In this document: positions 1-7,432 of the stretch, piece after piece | Numbering within the stretch: position 1 is the first letter of the stretch | Layout: each line of letters starts with the position of its first letter | Origin: an uncultured Clostridium sp. | Lineage (GTDB): Bacteria; Bacillota; Clostridia; TANB77; CAG-508 | Direction of reading: 5' to 3' | Assembly (NCBI GenBank): GCA_900553125.1 | Contig: USCB01000026.1 | Span: forward strand, 1 to 24,184 | DNA: 24,184 nt | Translations under genes and position numbers: made by a program | Notes under the pieces: model-generated | Seen by the model: only the letters and a program-made list of their open reading frames with translations | The model's database searches: none | What the model was told of the DNA's origin: nothing

Positions 1-787
1 TGAGCATTCTTGATAAATATAAGTCGATTATTTCACGGAACATTGGGTGTGAGTCCGCGAATTTGCTTAAATGGGCAGTTATCGTAAAGTAACTTTCCAT
101 GTTTCGCATTGAGAACTTACTGGTCATGATTGAGTCTTCCCGTAGCCTACGTTTGAAGAAATCCTTGTGTATGGAGGATACTCTTTGGGCCTGTAAATAT
201 AACAAGCATGTGAATAATTGATCTTCATGGATGATTCCGGGAAGAAAATCGAGTTGGATCTCTGTTAGGTATTCTCTTCTTATGAAATTAAGACATGGGG
301 ATGGAGAATATGCCTTATGATCTATTAGGAGTTTTAAGATATATGGGCCTTGATATACTAACTCCGGATTTGTACAATCTTTTCGTTGATAGTTTAAAGA
401 TATGTTTTTATGTTTTTCCTTGTTTAATATGTCCGCATCAAAAAAAACGAAATCTAAAGCCTGTCGTTCACATTTAATATAGCATGTTTCTAAGGCTTCT
501 GGCTCCAGATAATCATCACTATCCATAAAATAAATCAAATCACCACTTGCATTTAATATTCCATTATTTCTTGCTTCCGATACTCCCATATTTTTCTGAT
601 AAATATATTTTATATTATTATTTTTTTCTTGATACTTGAGACATATCTCTTCACTGTTATCATTTGAGCCATCATTTACTAATATAATTTCATAATCTTT
701 ATATTTTTGTATTTTAATACTTTCTATACATTTTTTTATACTATTTGAAGCATTATATATTGGTATAATTACGCTTATCTTTTTCAT
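1..787 (-). CDS. GT2 family glycosyltransferase, 3' end cut by window edge
   Basis: About 262 residues are visible and the gene runs off the left edge. The N-terminus MKKISVIIPIYNAS, the LVNDGSNDNS segment and the FMDSDDYLEP segment (DxD-type metal/nucleotide-sugar motif) are those of GT-A fold GT2 enzymes. A later REDSIMTS segment is typical of capsule and wall polysaccharide GT2 proteins. It presumably adds one sugar to a lipid-linked repeat unit at the inner membrane face. It starts 1 nt after the preceding GT4 stop, so it is translated within the same operon. An in-frame ATG four codons upstream (799) is less likely because AAGG abuts it. Base composition changes inside the gene: by hand count about 19% GC over 601-780 but about 39% over 1-300. 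Family assignment is sure; the acceptor and sugar are unknown. Confidence 0.9.
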   Translation of the reverse strand, partial: MKKISVIIPIYNASNSIKKCIESIKIQKYKDYEIILVNDGSNDNSEEICLKYQEKNNNIKYIYQKNMGVSEARNNGILNASGDLIYFMDSDDYLEPEALETCYIKCERQALDFVFFDADILNKEKHKNISLNYQRKDCTNPELVYQGPYILKLLIDHKAYSPSPCLNFIRREYLTEIQLDFLPGIIHEDQLFTCLLYLQAQRVSSIHKDFFKRRLREDSIMTSKFSMRNMESYFTITAHLSKFADSHPMFREIIDLYLSRML

Positions 788-788
788 A

Positions 789-2015
789 TTATTTTTCATC
801 CTTAATAATATTTATAAAATTAAAATAATAGTTTTCTAGTGTTAAATTTTTAGAAACTTCTATTGCTTTTTCTCTCATTCTTTTTAATTCTTTGGTGTTG
901 TTTAATAAATAGTCTATATTTTCACTTAAATTTTGAACAATCTTTTCATTATTTTGTAAAATTATTGCTGAACCATCAGTTGCATATTCTGGTATTCCTC
1001 CAGAATTTGTGGTTATAATTGGCAAACCACTCATAAGTGATTCGATAATAGTAAGTGGTGCAGGATCATTCCATATTGATGGAAGAACTGCTATATCTGC
1101 TAATGCATAAAATGTATTAATTTCATCATATTTTATAAAGCCTGTAAAGATGACTTTGTCCGAAATTTTCTTCACTTCATCTTCAAGTTGTTCTTGATAT
1201 TCTGTTTTTGTTTTTAATTCATTAAGTGCCGAACCAAGTATTAACAGTTTATAGTTTTTATACTTTACATACTTTAACGACTCTATTAATTCTTTAACAC
1301 CTTTTTCTGGGGTTATTCTACCTGTAAAAATAAGTATTTTATCATTTGGAGCAATACCGTATTTCTTCTTAATACTTTCTTTTTCTTCGTTTGATATTTT
1401 TCCTGAAAATCTCTTAGCATCGATGCAATTTCTTAATACAACAAATTTATCTCTTGATATTTCATTATCTTTAGAAATATTTCTAGCTATAAATTCACTA
1501 ACACAAATTATTCTTTTAGTATTTTTTATTATTTTTTCACATCCGTAAGTACTAGGAAATTCGTTATGACAATGATAATAATATTTTCCCGAGTATTTCA
1601 AGTGATTTTTTCTCCATTTCAAAGTCAAGTATTGAGTTGGATGATTTTCTAAAATTACTATATCATAATTATATTTTTTTAATAACTTACTACATTTATT
1701 TAAATAATATAATCTTTGAAATATATATCTATAACTTTGACTATTTTGTTTTTTGAATATGCTTTTCGCCAAAAAAAATACCATTTTATCAATAATTTTT
1801 ATTAAAGGGTTTACTTTTATAAATCTAAAATTACTATTTTCATATTTTTTACTCTCATTTAATGCGTCTTGATCATATATTGAAAAAATTTCAAATTTAA
1901 TTTTTTTATTTTTCTCATTTTCATTAAGTAAGTTTACAATAAGATTTTCTACTGCACCACCTTTAGTTGCTGGCACTGGCAAAAATCCCGATGTTATCAT
2001 TGCTATCTTCTTCAC
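789..2015 (-). CDS. GT4 family glycosyltransferase
   Basis: 408 residues, the usual length for a GT-B fold GT4 enzyme. The N-lobe begins MKKIAMITSGFLPVPATKGGAVENL, a glycine-rich acceptor-side loop. The C-lobe carries ILIFTGRITPEKGVKELIES (around 229-248) and PLTIIESLMSGLPIITTNSGG, the E-x7-E type nucleotide-sugar site. It should transfer a sugar from an NDP-sugar to a lipid-linked polysaccharide intermediate in the cytoplasm. The start is GTG at 2015, chosen because GGAGG lies 7 nt upstream and the protein aligns from its first residue. It sits 17 nt after the previous GT gene and 1 nt before the next, in a polysaccharide operon. Substrate specificity cannot be read. Confidence 0.92.
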   Translation of the reverse strand: MKKIAMITSGFLPVPATKGGAVENLIVNLLNENEKNKKIKFEIFSIYDQDALNESKKYENSNFRFIKVNPLIKIIDKMVFFLAKSIFKKQNSQSYRYIFQRLYYLNKCSKLLKKYNYDIVILENHPTQYLTLKWRKNHLKYSGKYYYHCHNEFPSTYGCEKIIKNTKRIICVSEFIARNISKDNEISRDKFVVLRNCIDAKRFSGKISNEEKESIKKKYGIAPNDKILIFTGRITPEKGVKELIESLKYVKYKNYKLLILGSALNELKTKTEYQEQLEDEVKKISDKVIFTGFIKYDEINTFYALADIAVLPSIWNDPAPLTIIESLMSGLPIITTNSGGIPEYATDGSAIILQNNEKIVQNLSENIDYLLNNTKELKRMREKAIEVSKNLTLENYYFNFINIIKDEK

Positions 2016-2032
2016 TTATATTCCTCCAATTT

Positions 2033-3151
2033 TTATTTAGCTTTTTTTAAATAATTTTTTTCAAGCTTGCAAGTTTCTAATTTTATATCATAGTTTTTTA
2101 ACCCATCTGTAAAGTTTGTGTTTTTTCTATTTGTATTTTTTAAATGGTTAAATATAGTTTCAGTCCATGTTTTTATATTGTTTTTTAAATTTATGAATAC
2201 TATTTTTTTTGTTACTTTCGCAATTTCAGGTATTTCTGTTGAAACAACACATGGAAGCCCAGAAATCTGTGCTTCTACGACTACCATGCCTAATCCTTCA
2301 TACAAACTTGGAAACAATAATAAATCCATGGCTTGATATAATTCATTTATATCATTTCTTTGTCCTAAAAATTTAACACTATCTTCTATTCCTAATATTT
2401 TAACTTTTTCTTTCATCTCTTTCATTAAAGGGCCTTGTCCTGCAAGTAATAAAATAGAATTTTCTTTTTGTTTATGTACTTCATTAAATATATCAATTAA
2501 AAATCTATGATTTTTTTGTTCAACAAATCTACCAACATGTCCGATTACTAAAGTACTATCTTCTATGTTTAATTCTTTTCTTTTTTCTTTTCTTTTCTCT
2601 TCATCATATTTAAATTTATCTAAATCAATTGCATTGTTTAAAAGATAAACATTACCTTTGTCATATTCTTTGTTTCCGAACAACCATCTGCCAGCAAGTT
2701 CTGAACAACACATATAATCTGTTGCAAATACTTTGCTAAATGGTCTTAATACTTGCTTCAATAAATTCTTCTTTTTTTCTTTTTTATTTGTCGTGCTATG
2801 ACTATGTGCAATTCTTACTGGAACTCCAGCACACTTTGCAGCAAACAAACTAAAAACTGATAATGTATTAATATGTGAGTGAACTATTTTGTATCCACCA
2901 GATTTTAATACTTCTTTTAGTTTTTTATGATACTTAAAAACTTTTTGATATGGTGGTATTAAAATAACTTTACCACCCATTTTTTCTATTTCTTCATATG
3001 GAATATTTGTAGAATCTTCATCGCATATAAAATCAAACTGGATTTTAGTTCTATCAATATGTCTATAATAACTCATTACGACAGATTCCACTCCACCACC
3101 AAGCCATTTTCCTATAATTTGTGCCACTCTTATTGGCTCATTTTTTTTCAC
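2033..3151 (-). CDS. GT4 glycosyltransferase, EpsF-like
   Basis: About 372 residues. Near the N-terminus PIRVAQIIGKWLGGGVESVVM and later the HSHINTLSVFSLFAAKCAGVPVRIAHSH region match the EpsF-like branch of GT4 exopolysaccharide glycosyltransferases. The C-lobe has VIGHVGRFVEQKNH and LLFPSLYEGLGMVVVEAQ, with the family E-x7-E glutamates. It likely acts on the lipid-linked repeat unit at the cytoplasmic membrane. Two GTG starts are possible. 3151 is preferred because AAGGAG lies 11 nt upstream; the longer form (3160) leaves only 2 nt between AAGGAG and the GTG. It follows a broken GT4 gene and precedes two more glycosyltransferases, all co-directional. Donor and acceptor are unknown. Confidence 0.9.
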   Translation of the reverse strand: MKKNEPIRVAQIIGKWLGGGVESVVMSYYRHIDRTKIQFDFICDEDSTNIPYEEIEKMGGKVILIPPYQKVFKYHKKLKEVLKSGGYKIVHSHINTLSVFSLFAAKCAGVPVRIAHSHSTTNKKEKKKNLLKQVLRPFSKVFATDYMCCSELAGRWLFGNKEYDKGNVYLLNNAIDLDKFKYDEEKRKEKRKELNIEDSTLVIGHVGRFVEQKNHRFLIDIFNEVHKQKENSILLLAGQGPLMKEMKEKVKILGIEDSVKFLGQRNDINELYQAMDLLLFPSLYEGLGMVVVEAQISGLPCVVSTEIPEIAKVTKKIVFINLKNNIKTWTETIFNHLKNTNRKNTNFTDGLKNYDIKLETCKLEKNYLKKAK

Positions 3152-3217
3152 AAAATACACTTCTCCTTAAAAAATCATTGCACTATACAATGCAATAATA
3201 AATACTCAAACTAACTA

Positions 3218-3436
3218 CTATTGTATAATTAAATTTTTTAAATTTCCAAATTTTTTTATTTCAATTAATTTTATTCTATCATCTAAAAATTCCTTATAGT
3301 TATCAGGTGTTTGCGGTCTTATGGCATATGCTAAATAAATATCAAATTCTTCAACCATATCATTGCATAATTGTGAAACATATGAAAACACTCCTCCTCC
3401 AAAAGATTCGCACACCATTAATATTTTCTTTTTCAT
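3218..3436 (-). pseudogene. N-terminal remnant of a GT4 glycosyltransferase
   Basis: 72 codons reading MKKKILMVCESFGGGVFSYV followed by a segment with SQLCNDM and IRPQTPDNYKEFLDDRIKLIEI. This is the first beta-alpha unit of a GT4 glycosyltransferase of the EpsD-like exopolysaccharide type. A full member has about 370-400 residues, so roughly 80% is missing, including the whole nucleotide-sugar C-lobe. The reading frame ends at adjacent TAG TAG codons, and the next 57 bp up to the following gene hold no continuation in any minus-strand frame that I could see. An internal deletion therefore seems likelier than a point frameshift. A ribosome-binding-like GAGGGAGA still precedes the ATG, so a short peptide may be made. 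Confidence 0.75.
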
Positions 3437-3496
3437 TACTCTCCCTCTTTTATCTCAAAATCTCATTGTAAAAGTTTTATTCAACTTCTATTCTTT

Positions 3497-4219
3497 TTAA
3501 ACTGCTCCATCTTTCTTAACCAATTTTCCCACAGTTTTTCCTAAAATTTTAAAATCAGTTTTTAAACTATTTTTTCTAAAATATTCCATGTCCATTTTAA
3601 CTCTATCGTCAAAAGTAACATTACTTCTTCCGCTAATTTGCCAAAGACCTGTAACACCAGGCTTACATGCAACTATGTACTTATAAAAATATGTCATATC
3701 TTCTTTTTCTCTTTCCAAATATGGTCTTGGACCAACCAAACTCATATCACCTTTAAGTACATTTATAAATTGAGGAAATTCATCTAAACTTGTTTTTCTA
3801 ATAAATTTTCCAATTTTTGTTATCCTAGGGTCATTTTTTATTTTTTTATATTTTTTAAATTCTTTTCTTGCCTCTTCATTTTCATTCAAATATTTCTGCA
3901 ATTTTTCATCTGCTCCCATAACCATTGAACGAAACTTATACATCTTAAATTTCTTTCCATCTTTTCCAATTCTCTCCTGAGAAAAAAACAATGATCCTTT
4001 GTCCCCTGAAATAATATTGGCACAAAAAATTATTATAGTAAGTGGTATCAAAGCAATTATCCCACAAATACCTCCAACTATGTCTACCCCTCTTTTTATT
4101 GTTTTTTCCATTTTTACTTTTATTTTGCTTTTGTATATCGCAACATCTTTGTATGGCACCATCGCTGTTGTTGAGTCATAATCTGAAGTATATTCAAAAT
4201 CTCTTGATTTAACTTCCAT
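3497..4219 (-). CDS. Bacterial sugar transferase (undecaprenyl-phosphate phosphoglycosyltransferase), EPS priming enzyme
   Basis: 240 residues. It transfers a sugar-1-phosphate from a UDP-sugar to undecaprenyl phosphate, the first step of exopolysaccharide repeat assembly. After a 40-residue polar N-terminus there is one membrane segment (about 47-70). Then come the family motifs ERIGKDGKKFKMYKFRSM (82-99), KTSLDEFPQFINVLKGDMS (142-160, with the Asp-Glu pair 146/147), LVGPRPYL and KPGVTGLWQISGRS (186-199). The short form without the CoA-binding-like N-terminal membrane domain resembles EpsL/WbaP-core enzymes. The start at 4219 is chosen because AGGGGGA lies just upstream. The longer frame back to 4291 overlaps a consensus promoter and must be untranslated. 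It is the first gene of the glycosyltransferase operon. Confidence 0.94.
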   Translation of the reverse strand: MEVKSRDFEYTSDYDSTTAMVPYKDVAIYKSKIKVKMEKTIKRGVDIVGGICGIIALIPLTIIIFCANIISGDKGSLFFSQERIGKDGKKFKMYKFRSMVMGADEKLQKYLNENEEARKEFKKYKKIKNDPRITKIGKFIRKTSLDEFPQFINVLKGDMSLVGPRPYLEREKEDMTYFYKYIVACKPGVTGLWQISGRSNVTFDDRVKMDMEYFRKNSLKTDFKILGKTVGKLVKKDGAV

Positions 4220-4262
4220 CACTTTTCCCCCTATTTTTTTCTCAAAAACTTTCTTAAAACCA

Positions 4263-4291
4263 ATTATACCATCATTCAAAACATATATCAA
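4263..4291 (-). promoter_or_regulatory. Sigma-70-type promoter of the polysaccharide operon
   Basis: On the minus strand TTGATA (4286-4291) is followed after exactly 17 nt by TATAAT (4263-4268). It lies between the VanZ stop and the sugar transferase ribosome binding site, giving a leader of roughly 35-40 nt. It excludes the longer upstream start of the sugar transferase. Confidence 0.8.
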
Positions 4292-4309
4292 GAATTTTGT
4301 CGGAATTTG

Positions 4310-4819
4310 TTATTGTATTTTTCTTCCTAAACACTCATTTTTCTCCACAAATTTCTTTATTACATTAAAAATCAAAAAAACAATCAAACTTCCAACTAAA
4401 ACACCACACGAATCGATACCAACATCAATTACAGATGCTGTTCTATCTGGAATAAATATTTGATGAATTTCATCTGATACAGCATATACTACTCCTACTA
4501 TTAAACTTGTTTCAATTCTCTTACTACTTTTAACATTATATGTGCACATCAAACTCATTATAATAATTCCAACAAATGTATATAATAAGAAATGTGCTGT
4601 TTTTCGTATAATGTGTTCAATTTTTTTTAAAACCTTATTTTTTTCATTTTCTTCAAGTTTTTGAATTGACTGAACATTTTTAGTCATATCTTCTGTAATT
4701 TCTCTGCTTAATCCTCCCGATTTTTCTCCATTTTGATTTGAAAAATTAAATATCACAATAAATGTTATAATAAGTAATATAAATAATGCTCCTCTTAATA
4801 TATTTATCTTTGTTTCCAT
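4310..4819 (-). CDS. VanZ family membrane protein
   Basis: 169 residues with hydrophobic segments near 9-27, 75-92, 104-115 and 138-154. The family motifs are visible: RKTAHFLLYTFVG (72-84) and SDEIHQIFIPDRTASVIDV (115-133, the DExHQ-F-P-R signature), followed by a small-residue-rich last helix. VanZ-like proteins are membrane proteins named for a teicoplanin-resistance accessory protein. Their biochemical role is not settled, and nothing here indicates glycopeptide resistance. It has its own promoter and ends 18 nt before the promoter of the polysaccharide operon, so it may also feed read-through into that operon. A surface or envelope role is plausible from context only. Confidence 0.9.
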   Translation of the reverse strand: METKINILRGALFILLIITFIVIFNFSNQNGEKSGGLSREITEDMTKNVQSIQKLEENEKNKVLKKIEHIIRKTAHFLLYTFVGIIIMSLMCTYNVKSSKRIETSLIVGVVYAVSDEIHQIFIPDRTASVIDVGIDSCGVLVGSLIVFLIFNVIKKFVEKNECLGRKIQ

Positions 4820-4850
4820 AATTTTTAATGACCTTTCTGTTTATTCATCA

Positions 4851-4879
4851 ATTTTACCATTGTCAAACTAATTATGCAA
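4851..4879 (-). promoter_or_regulatory. Probable promoter of the VanZ gene
   Basis: On the minus strand TTGCAT (4874-4879) and TAAAAT (4851-4856) are separated by 17 nt, about 30 nt upstream of the VanZ start. A perfect TTGACA also occurs at 4860-4865 but has no good -10 box at standard spacing. Confidence 0.5.
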
Positions 4880-4915
4880 GTCTAATAATTCAATTTCTGT
4901 AATTTAAAATAAAAT

Positions 4916-6448
4916 TTACTTGCTTATTGAAATCAAATATTTTTCTAATTTTCCTAACATATAATCTGATGCATCAAGTCCATCTGCCTTCATCCTTAAC
5001 ATTTCAACTAAATCTTCATCTCTTATATCTATTATCAATTTTCCATTTTCTGTTAAAGCTCCTTTTGCTGCTATATAAGCATTGTCAGAAAATCCCTTTC
5101 TCGAAACAATTATTGCAACATTTCTTAGAGTTGCATTGTATAAGTATTTTTCTGTAATGTAAATAAGGTTTTGTTCTATTTTTTCTTTATAATTTTTAAA
5201 TTCAAATACTACAAACCTGGTATTATAATGTTGTATAAAAATTTTCCAAAATTCTGAAATTCCTTTTAATCCACAAACTAAATCCATTCGAAACATTTTA
5301 TCTTTGGTGCGGTTTTGTTCTGACATAATAGTAAATTCTGTTTCAAATAAATATTTAATAATATCAAAACATAACTTTTCATATTCTTTATCATTAGAAT
5401 CTTCTCTTCCTGTTGCTAGATTATTTAATCTTTCAATATATTTTAAAGCTTTATCGACTTCTTGTTCCGCTTCTTTTTCATTCTTTTCTTCTTCTTTTAT
5501 TTCTTTTTTGAACACTTCTTTATCAATAGGCTTATCAGCTATCATATTAGTCATACCAGGTGGCACAAAATCTACTAATAATGCTGTAAGTTCCACATCA
5601 CCTTGTACTAAATAAAATAAATTAGAAATATCTAAAATTTGTATATTGGTTTCTTCATAAACTTTTCTTTTTGTTATATCATCTATCAAACAAGTTACAA
5701 CTAAAATAGATTTTACTTTCTTATTGTTTTCCATCTTTAACGTTTTTTGATAAGATTTCATTCTCTCAACCAATTGCTGTATAATATTATTTTGTATAAA
5801 CTGACTTCGATAAGCTTTTATTTCCATAACTATATTATTAATATCGTTACTTGCAACCAAATCAATTCTTCTAATTTTATTTGACACCTTAACAGGCACT
5901 TCTCTTTTTATATCTACATAATTAAATCTCTTCAAAATTTTTACAACTAATTCTGTAATTTGATTTTCAGCTTGATAAGGGGTTATATACCCTTCATCAA
6001 TTAAATTTTTCAATGTTAATTTATAATCAAATTGTATTTGATTTAACCAATAATCTTCATCTTCATTTTCATTAATCTCTTTAGAAAGAAAATTAATCTT
6101 GATTGAATTTTCATATATCTTTTTTATTATATCATATGTTTTCTTTTGCATGTTTCCAATTTCATTAATTATTATATAATCATATTTTTTTATAGGTAAA
6201 ACATGCTTATCATCAATTATTGTTATATTTTTATATTCTTTAAATTTTTGATTTAATTCTTCTATTTCAAATAATCTTTCAACATATATTAATACATTCT
6301 TTTCTTTGCCCCATAGTTCAATCAATGTATTTATAATAAAATTTTTTCCACTACCTGTCGGCATTTGAATAAATTTTTCTTTTGTTTCTTTGTTCATTAT
6401 TATGCCTATAATTTCTTTTTGATAATTTCTTAAATATCTTTCTTCCAT
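4916..6448 (-). CDS. Degenerate helicase N-lobe fused to two PD-(D/E)XK nuclease-like domains; possible defence protein
   Basis: 510 residues from the ATG at 6448, which has GAGGGG upstream; the longer frame to 6493 overlaps a TGATATAAT promoter. Residues 1-160 resemble the first RecA lobe of restriction-type SF2 helicases: LRNYQKEII, Walker A QMPTGSGKN (28-36, usual final Thr replaced by Asn) and IIINEIGN (92-99), where the expected DEAH is NEIG. The DEGYITPYQ segment after it normally leads to lobe 2, which is absent. Residues 161-295 look like a PD-(D/E)XK fold: E167, D196 (RRIDLVAS) and E209-x-K211 (VMEIKAYR). Residues 325-350 are charged and helical. Residues 351-510 hold a second such fold: E357, D389 (RMDLVCG) and E416-x-K418 (VFEFKNY). 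ATP hydrolysis is doubtful, nuclease activity plausible. No methylase lies nearby, so this is not a classical restriction system. Confidence 0.75.
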   Translation of the reverse strand: MEERYLRNYQKEIIGIIMNKETKEKFIQMPTGSGKNFIINTLIELWGKEKNVLIYVERLFEIEELNQKFKEYKNITIIDDKHVLPIKKYDYIIINEIGNMQKKTYDIIKKIYENSIKINFLSKEINENEDEDYWLNQIQFDYKLTLKNLIDEGYITPYQAENQITELVVKILKRFNYVDIKREVPVKVSNKIRRIDLVASNDINNIVMEIKAYRSQFIQNNIIQQLVERMKSYQKTLKMENNKKVKSILVVTCLIDDITKRKVYEETNIQILDISNLFYLVQGDVELTALLVDFVPPGMTNMIADKPIDKEVFKKEIKEEEKNEKEAEQEVDKALKYIERLNNLATGREDSNDKEYEKLCFDIIKYLFETEFTIMSEQNRTKDKMFRMDLVCGLKGISEFWKIFIQHYNTRFVVFEFKNYKEKIEQNLIYITEKYLYNATLRNVAIIVSRKGFSDNAYIAAKGALTENGKLIIDIRDEDLVEMLRMKADGLDASDYMLGKLEKYLISISK

Positions 6449-6470
6449 ACTTAACCCCTCATTTTTTGCC

Positions 6471-6479
6471 ATTATATCA
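6471..6479 (-). promoter_or_regulatory. Extended -10 promoter of the helicase/nuclease gene
   Basis: Minus-strand TGATATAAT is a full extended -10 element. The -35 region is poor (TTTATT at 17 nt), which is common for extended -10 promoters. It lies inside the longer form of the downstream frame and so supports translation from 6448. Confidence 0.55.
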
Positions 6480-6538
6480 TAAAAATTCGTCAAAATAAAG
6501 TTTTTAATGCTATATTTTTCCTTTGAATTTATTTTTGT

Positions 6539-6560
6539 TTTATGTTAACATAAATATAAT
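6539..6560 (+). promoter_or_regulatory. Perfect 16-bp palindrome abutting a TATAAT box
   Basis: TTTATGTTAACATAAA (6539-6554) is a perfect inverted repeat directly followed by TATAAT (6555-6560). It fills the spacer position of the promoter for the small membrane protein gene at 6584. No convincing -35 is seen. The arrangement suits an operator for a repressor or activator, by inference. Confidence 0.45.
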
Positions 6561-6583
6561 AACAAAAGAAAGGTTTTGATACT

Positions 6584-6859
6584 ATGGATAAAATAAAAAA
6601 TATTCTAAAATTAAATTATTTAAAAAATTTACTAACTAATTTGGATAAAAATGATTTGAAAATTATGAAGTTTGGACTAAAAATCTGTTTCAGCATTTTG
6701 CTATTTTCTGTACTTATTCTCTCTTTTTATTTAACAGCAAGTCATAATTTCTTTTTATATGAATTAGGACTTACTATTTTTAAAATTAGTACATATATTG
6801 CTGTCGAATTTGTTATTTGCGGTATTGTGGTTGATACTATAAAAAAAGGGGCTATTTAA
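6584..6859 (+). CDS. Small two-helix membrane protein of unknown function
   Basis: 91 residues. The first 28 are basic and polar (DKIKNILKLNYLKNLL then NLDKNDLKIMK). Two hydrophobic helices follow, about 31-53 (LKICFSILLFSVLILSFYL) and 60-84 (LGLTIFKISTYIAVEFVICG), and a short basic tail KKGAI. The pattern, basic amphipathic head plus two helices, is of a kind I recall from small clostridial hypothetical proteins, but I cannot name a family. AAAGG lies about 10 nt upstream of the ATG. The gene is divergent from the helicase/nuclease gene across 135 bp that holds a palindrome and both -10 boxes. Co-regulation is possible but unproven. Its stop codon overlaps the secG terminator, which is read from the other strand. 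Confidence 0.65.
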   Translation: MDKIKNILKLNYLKNLLTNLDKNDLKIMKFGLKICFSILLFSVLILSFYLTASHNFFLYELGLTIFKISTYIAVEFVICGIVVDTIKKGAI

Positions 6860-6877
6860 CAAAAAAAGAATAGCCTC
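6841..6877 (-). terminator. Rho-independent terminator of rpmF-secG
   Basis: Read on the minus strand, the arms at 6869-6877 and 6848-6856 form a 9-bp stem (one G-U pair) with a 12-nt loop. A run of seven T follows (6841-6847). It lies 23 nt after the secG stop and overlaps the 3' end of the plus-strand membrane protein gene. Confidence 0.8.
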
Positions 6878-6899
6878 ACACTACTCTTTAATCTCATTA

Positions 6900-7148
6900 T
6901 TATATTGAATATATAGCTCCTAACACAATGCAAAGTACTACAAGTATAATACCTAAAATAACTGTCCACTTTTTCTGTTTTCCTTCTTTGGTATTACCTT
7001 TATTTTTTTCAAAGAAATTATTAGCAGACGTTCCAGTTATTGTTGCAGATAACCCTTCATCGTCTTTAGATTGTACCATTGCAAGGATTACTAAAGCTAA
7101 ACAAACTATAAAATAAATTCCTATAACTATACCTTTTACTATTTGCAT
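6900..7148 (-). CDS. secG: Protein-export membrane protein SecG
   Basis: 82 residues, the normal length for SecG, the non-essential third subunit of the SecYEG translocon in the cytoplasmic membrane. Helix 1 covers about 4-24 (VKGIVIGIYFIVCLALVILAM), followed by the diagnostic VQSKDDEGLSATITGTSANNFF loop (25-46), which contains the family's Gly/Ser-rich conserved stretch. Then comes a basic linker and helix 2 (61-82). It follows rpmF by 27 nt on the same strand, has an AGGGAGG-like site just upstream, and a clear terminator follows. It probably shares the rpmF promoter. Nothing is unusual about it. Confidence 0.96.
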   Translation of the reverse strand: MQIVKGIVIGIYFIVCLALVILAMVQSKDDEGLSATITGTSANNFFEKNKGNTKEGKQKKWTVILGIILVVLCIVLGAIYSI

Positions 7149-7175
7149 CTATTTTTCCTCCCTGATGGATTATAA

Positions 7176-7361
7176 TTAATCATTCTCTTTTTTTACTACG
7201 ATTTGTTTTCCATCATAGTATCCACAGTTTGAACATAATGTGTGTGGTAATACTGGTTCACCACAATTTGAGCATTTTGCAAATTTTGGTGCTTCTAATT
7301 TCCATGTTGATCTTTTGCTATGTGTTCTAGCTTTTGACCATCTTCTTTTTGGTTGTGCCAT
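7176..7361 (-). CDS. rpmF: 50S ribosomal protein L32
   Basis: 61 residues. The basic N-terminus MAQPKRRWSKARTHSKRSTW is diagnostic for bacterial L32 (usually MAVPKRRTSK...). Four cysteines, C30, C33, C43 and C46, in two CSNC pairs make this a zinc-binding form. Zinc-free paralogues are made under zinc limitation in some Firmicutes; none is seen here. It is a structural protein of the large ribosomal subunit near the peptidyl-transferase region. It is transcribed from a perfect consensus promoter 70-100 nt upstream, with AGGAGG before the ATG, and is followed by secG. Confidence 0.97.
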   Translation of the reverse strand: MAQPKRRWSKARTHSKRSTWKLEAPKFAKCSNCGEPVLPHTLCSNCGYYDGKQIVVKKEND

Positions 7362-7432
7362 TTTTATTCCCTCCTCTTGTTAATCGATATATATGTGTTA
7401 TACCATATTTTCACTTTAATTTGTACCATAAG

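Noticed and set aside
295..477. 60-codon plus-strand frame at the left end
   Set aside because: It lies opposite the clear GT2 glycosyltransferase frame, which is continuous over this stretch.
4916..6448. Type I or III restriction subunit
   Set aside because: It lacks the second helicase lobe and DEAH box, and no methylase or specificity gene is next to it.
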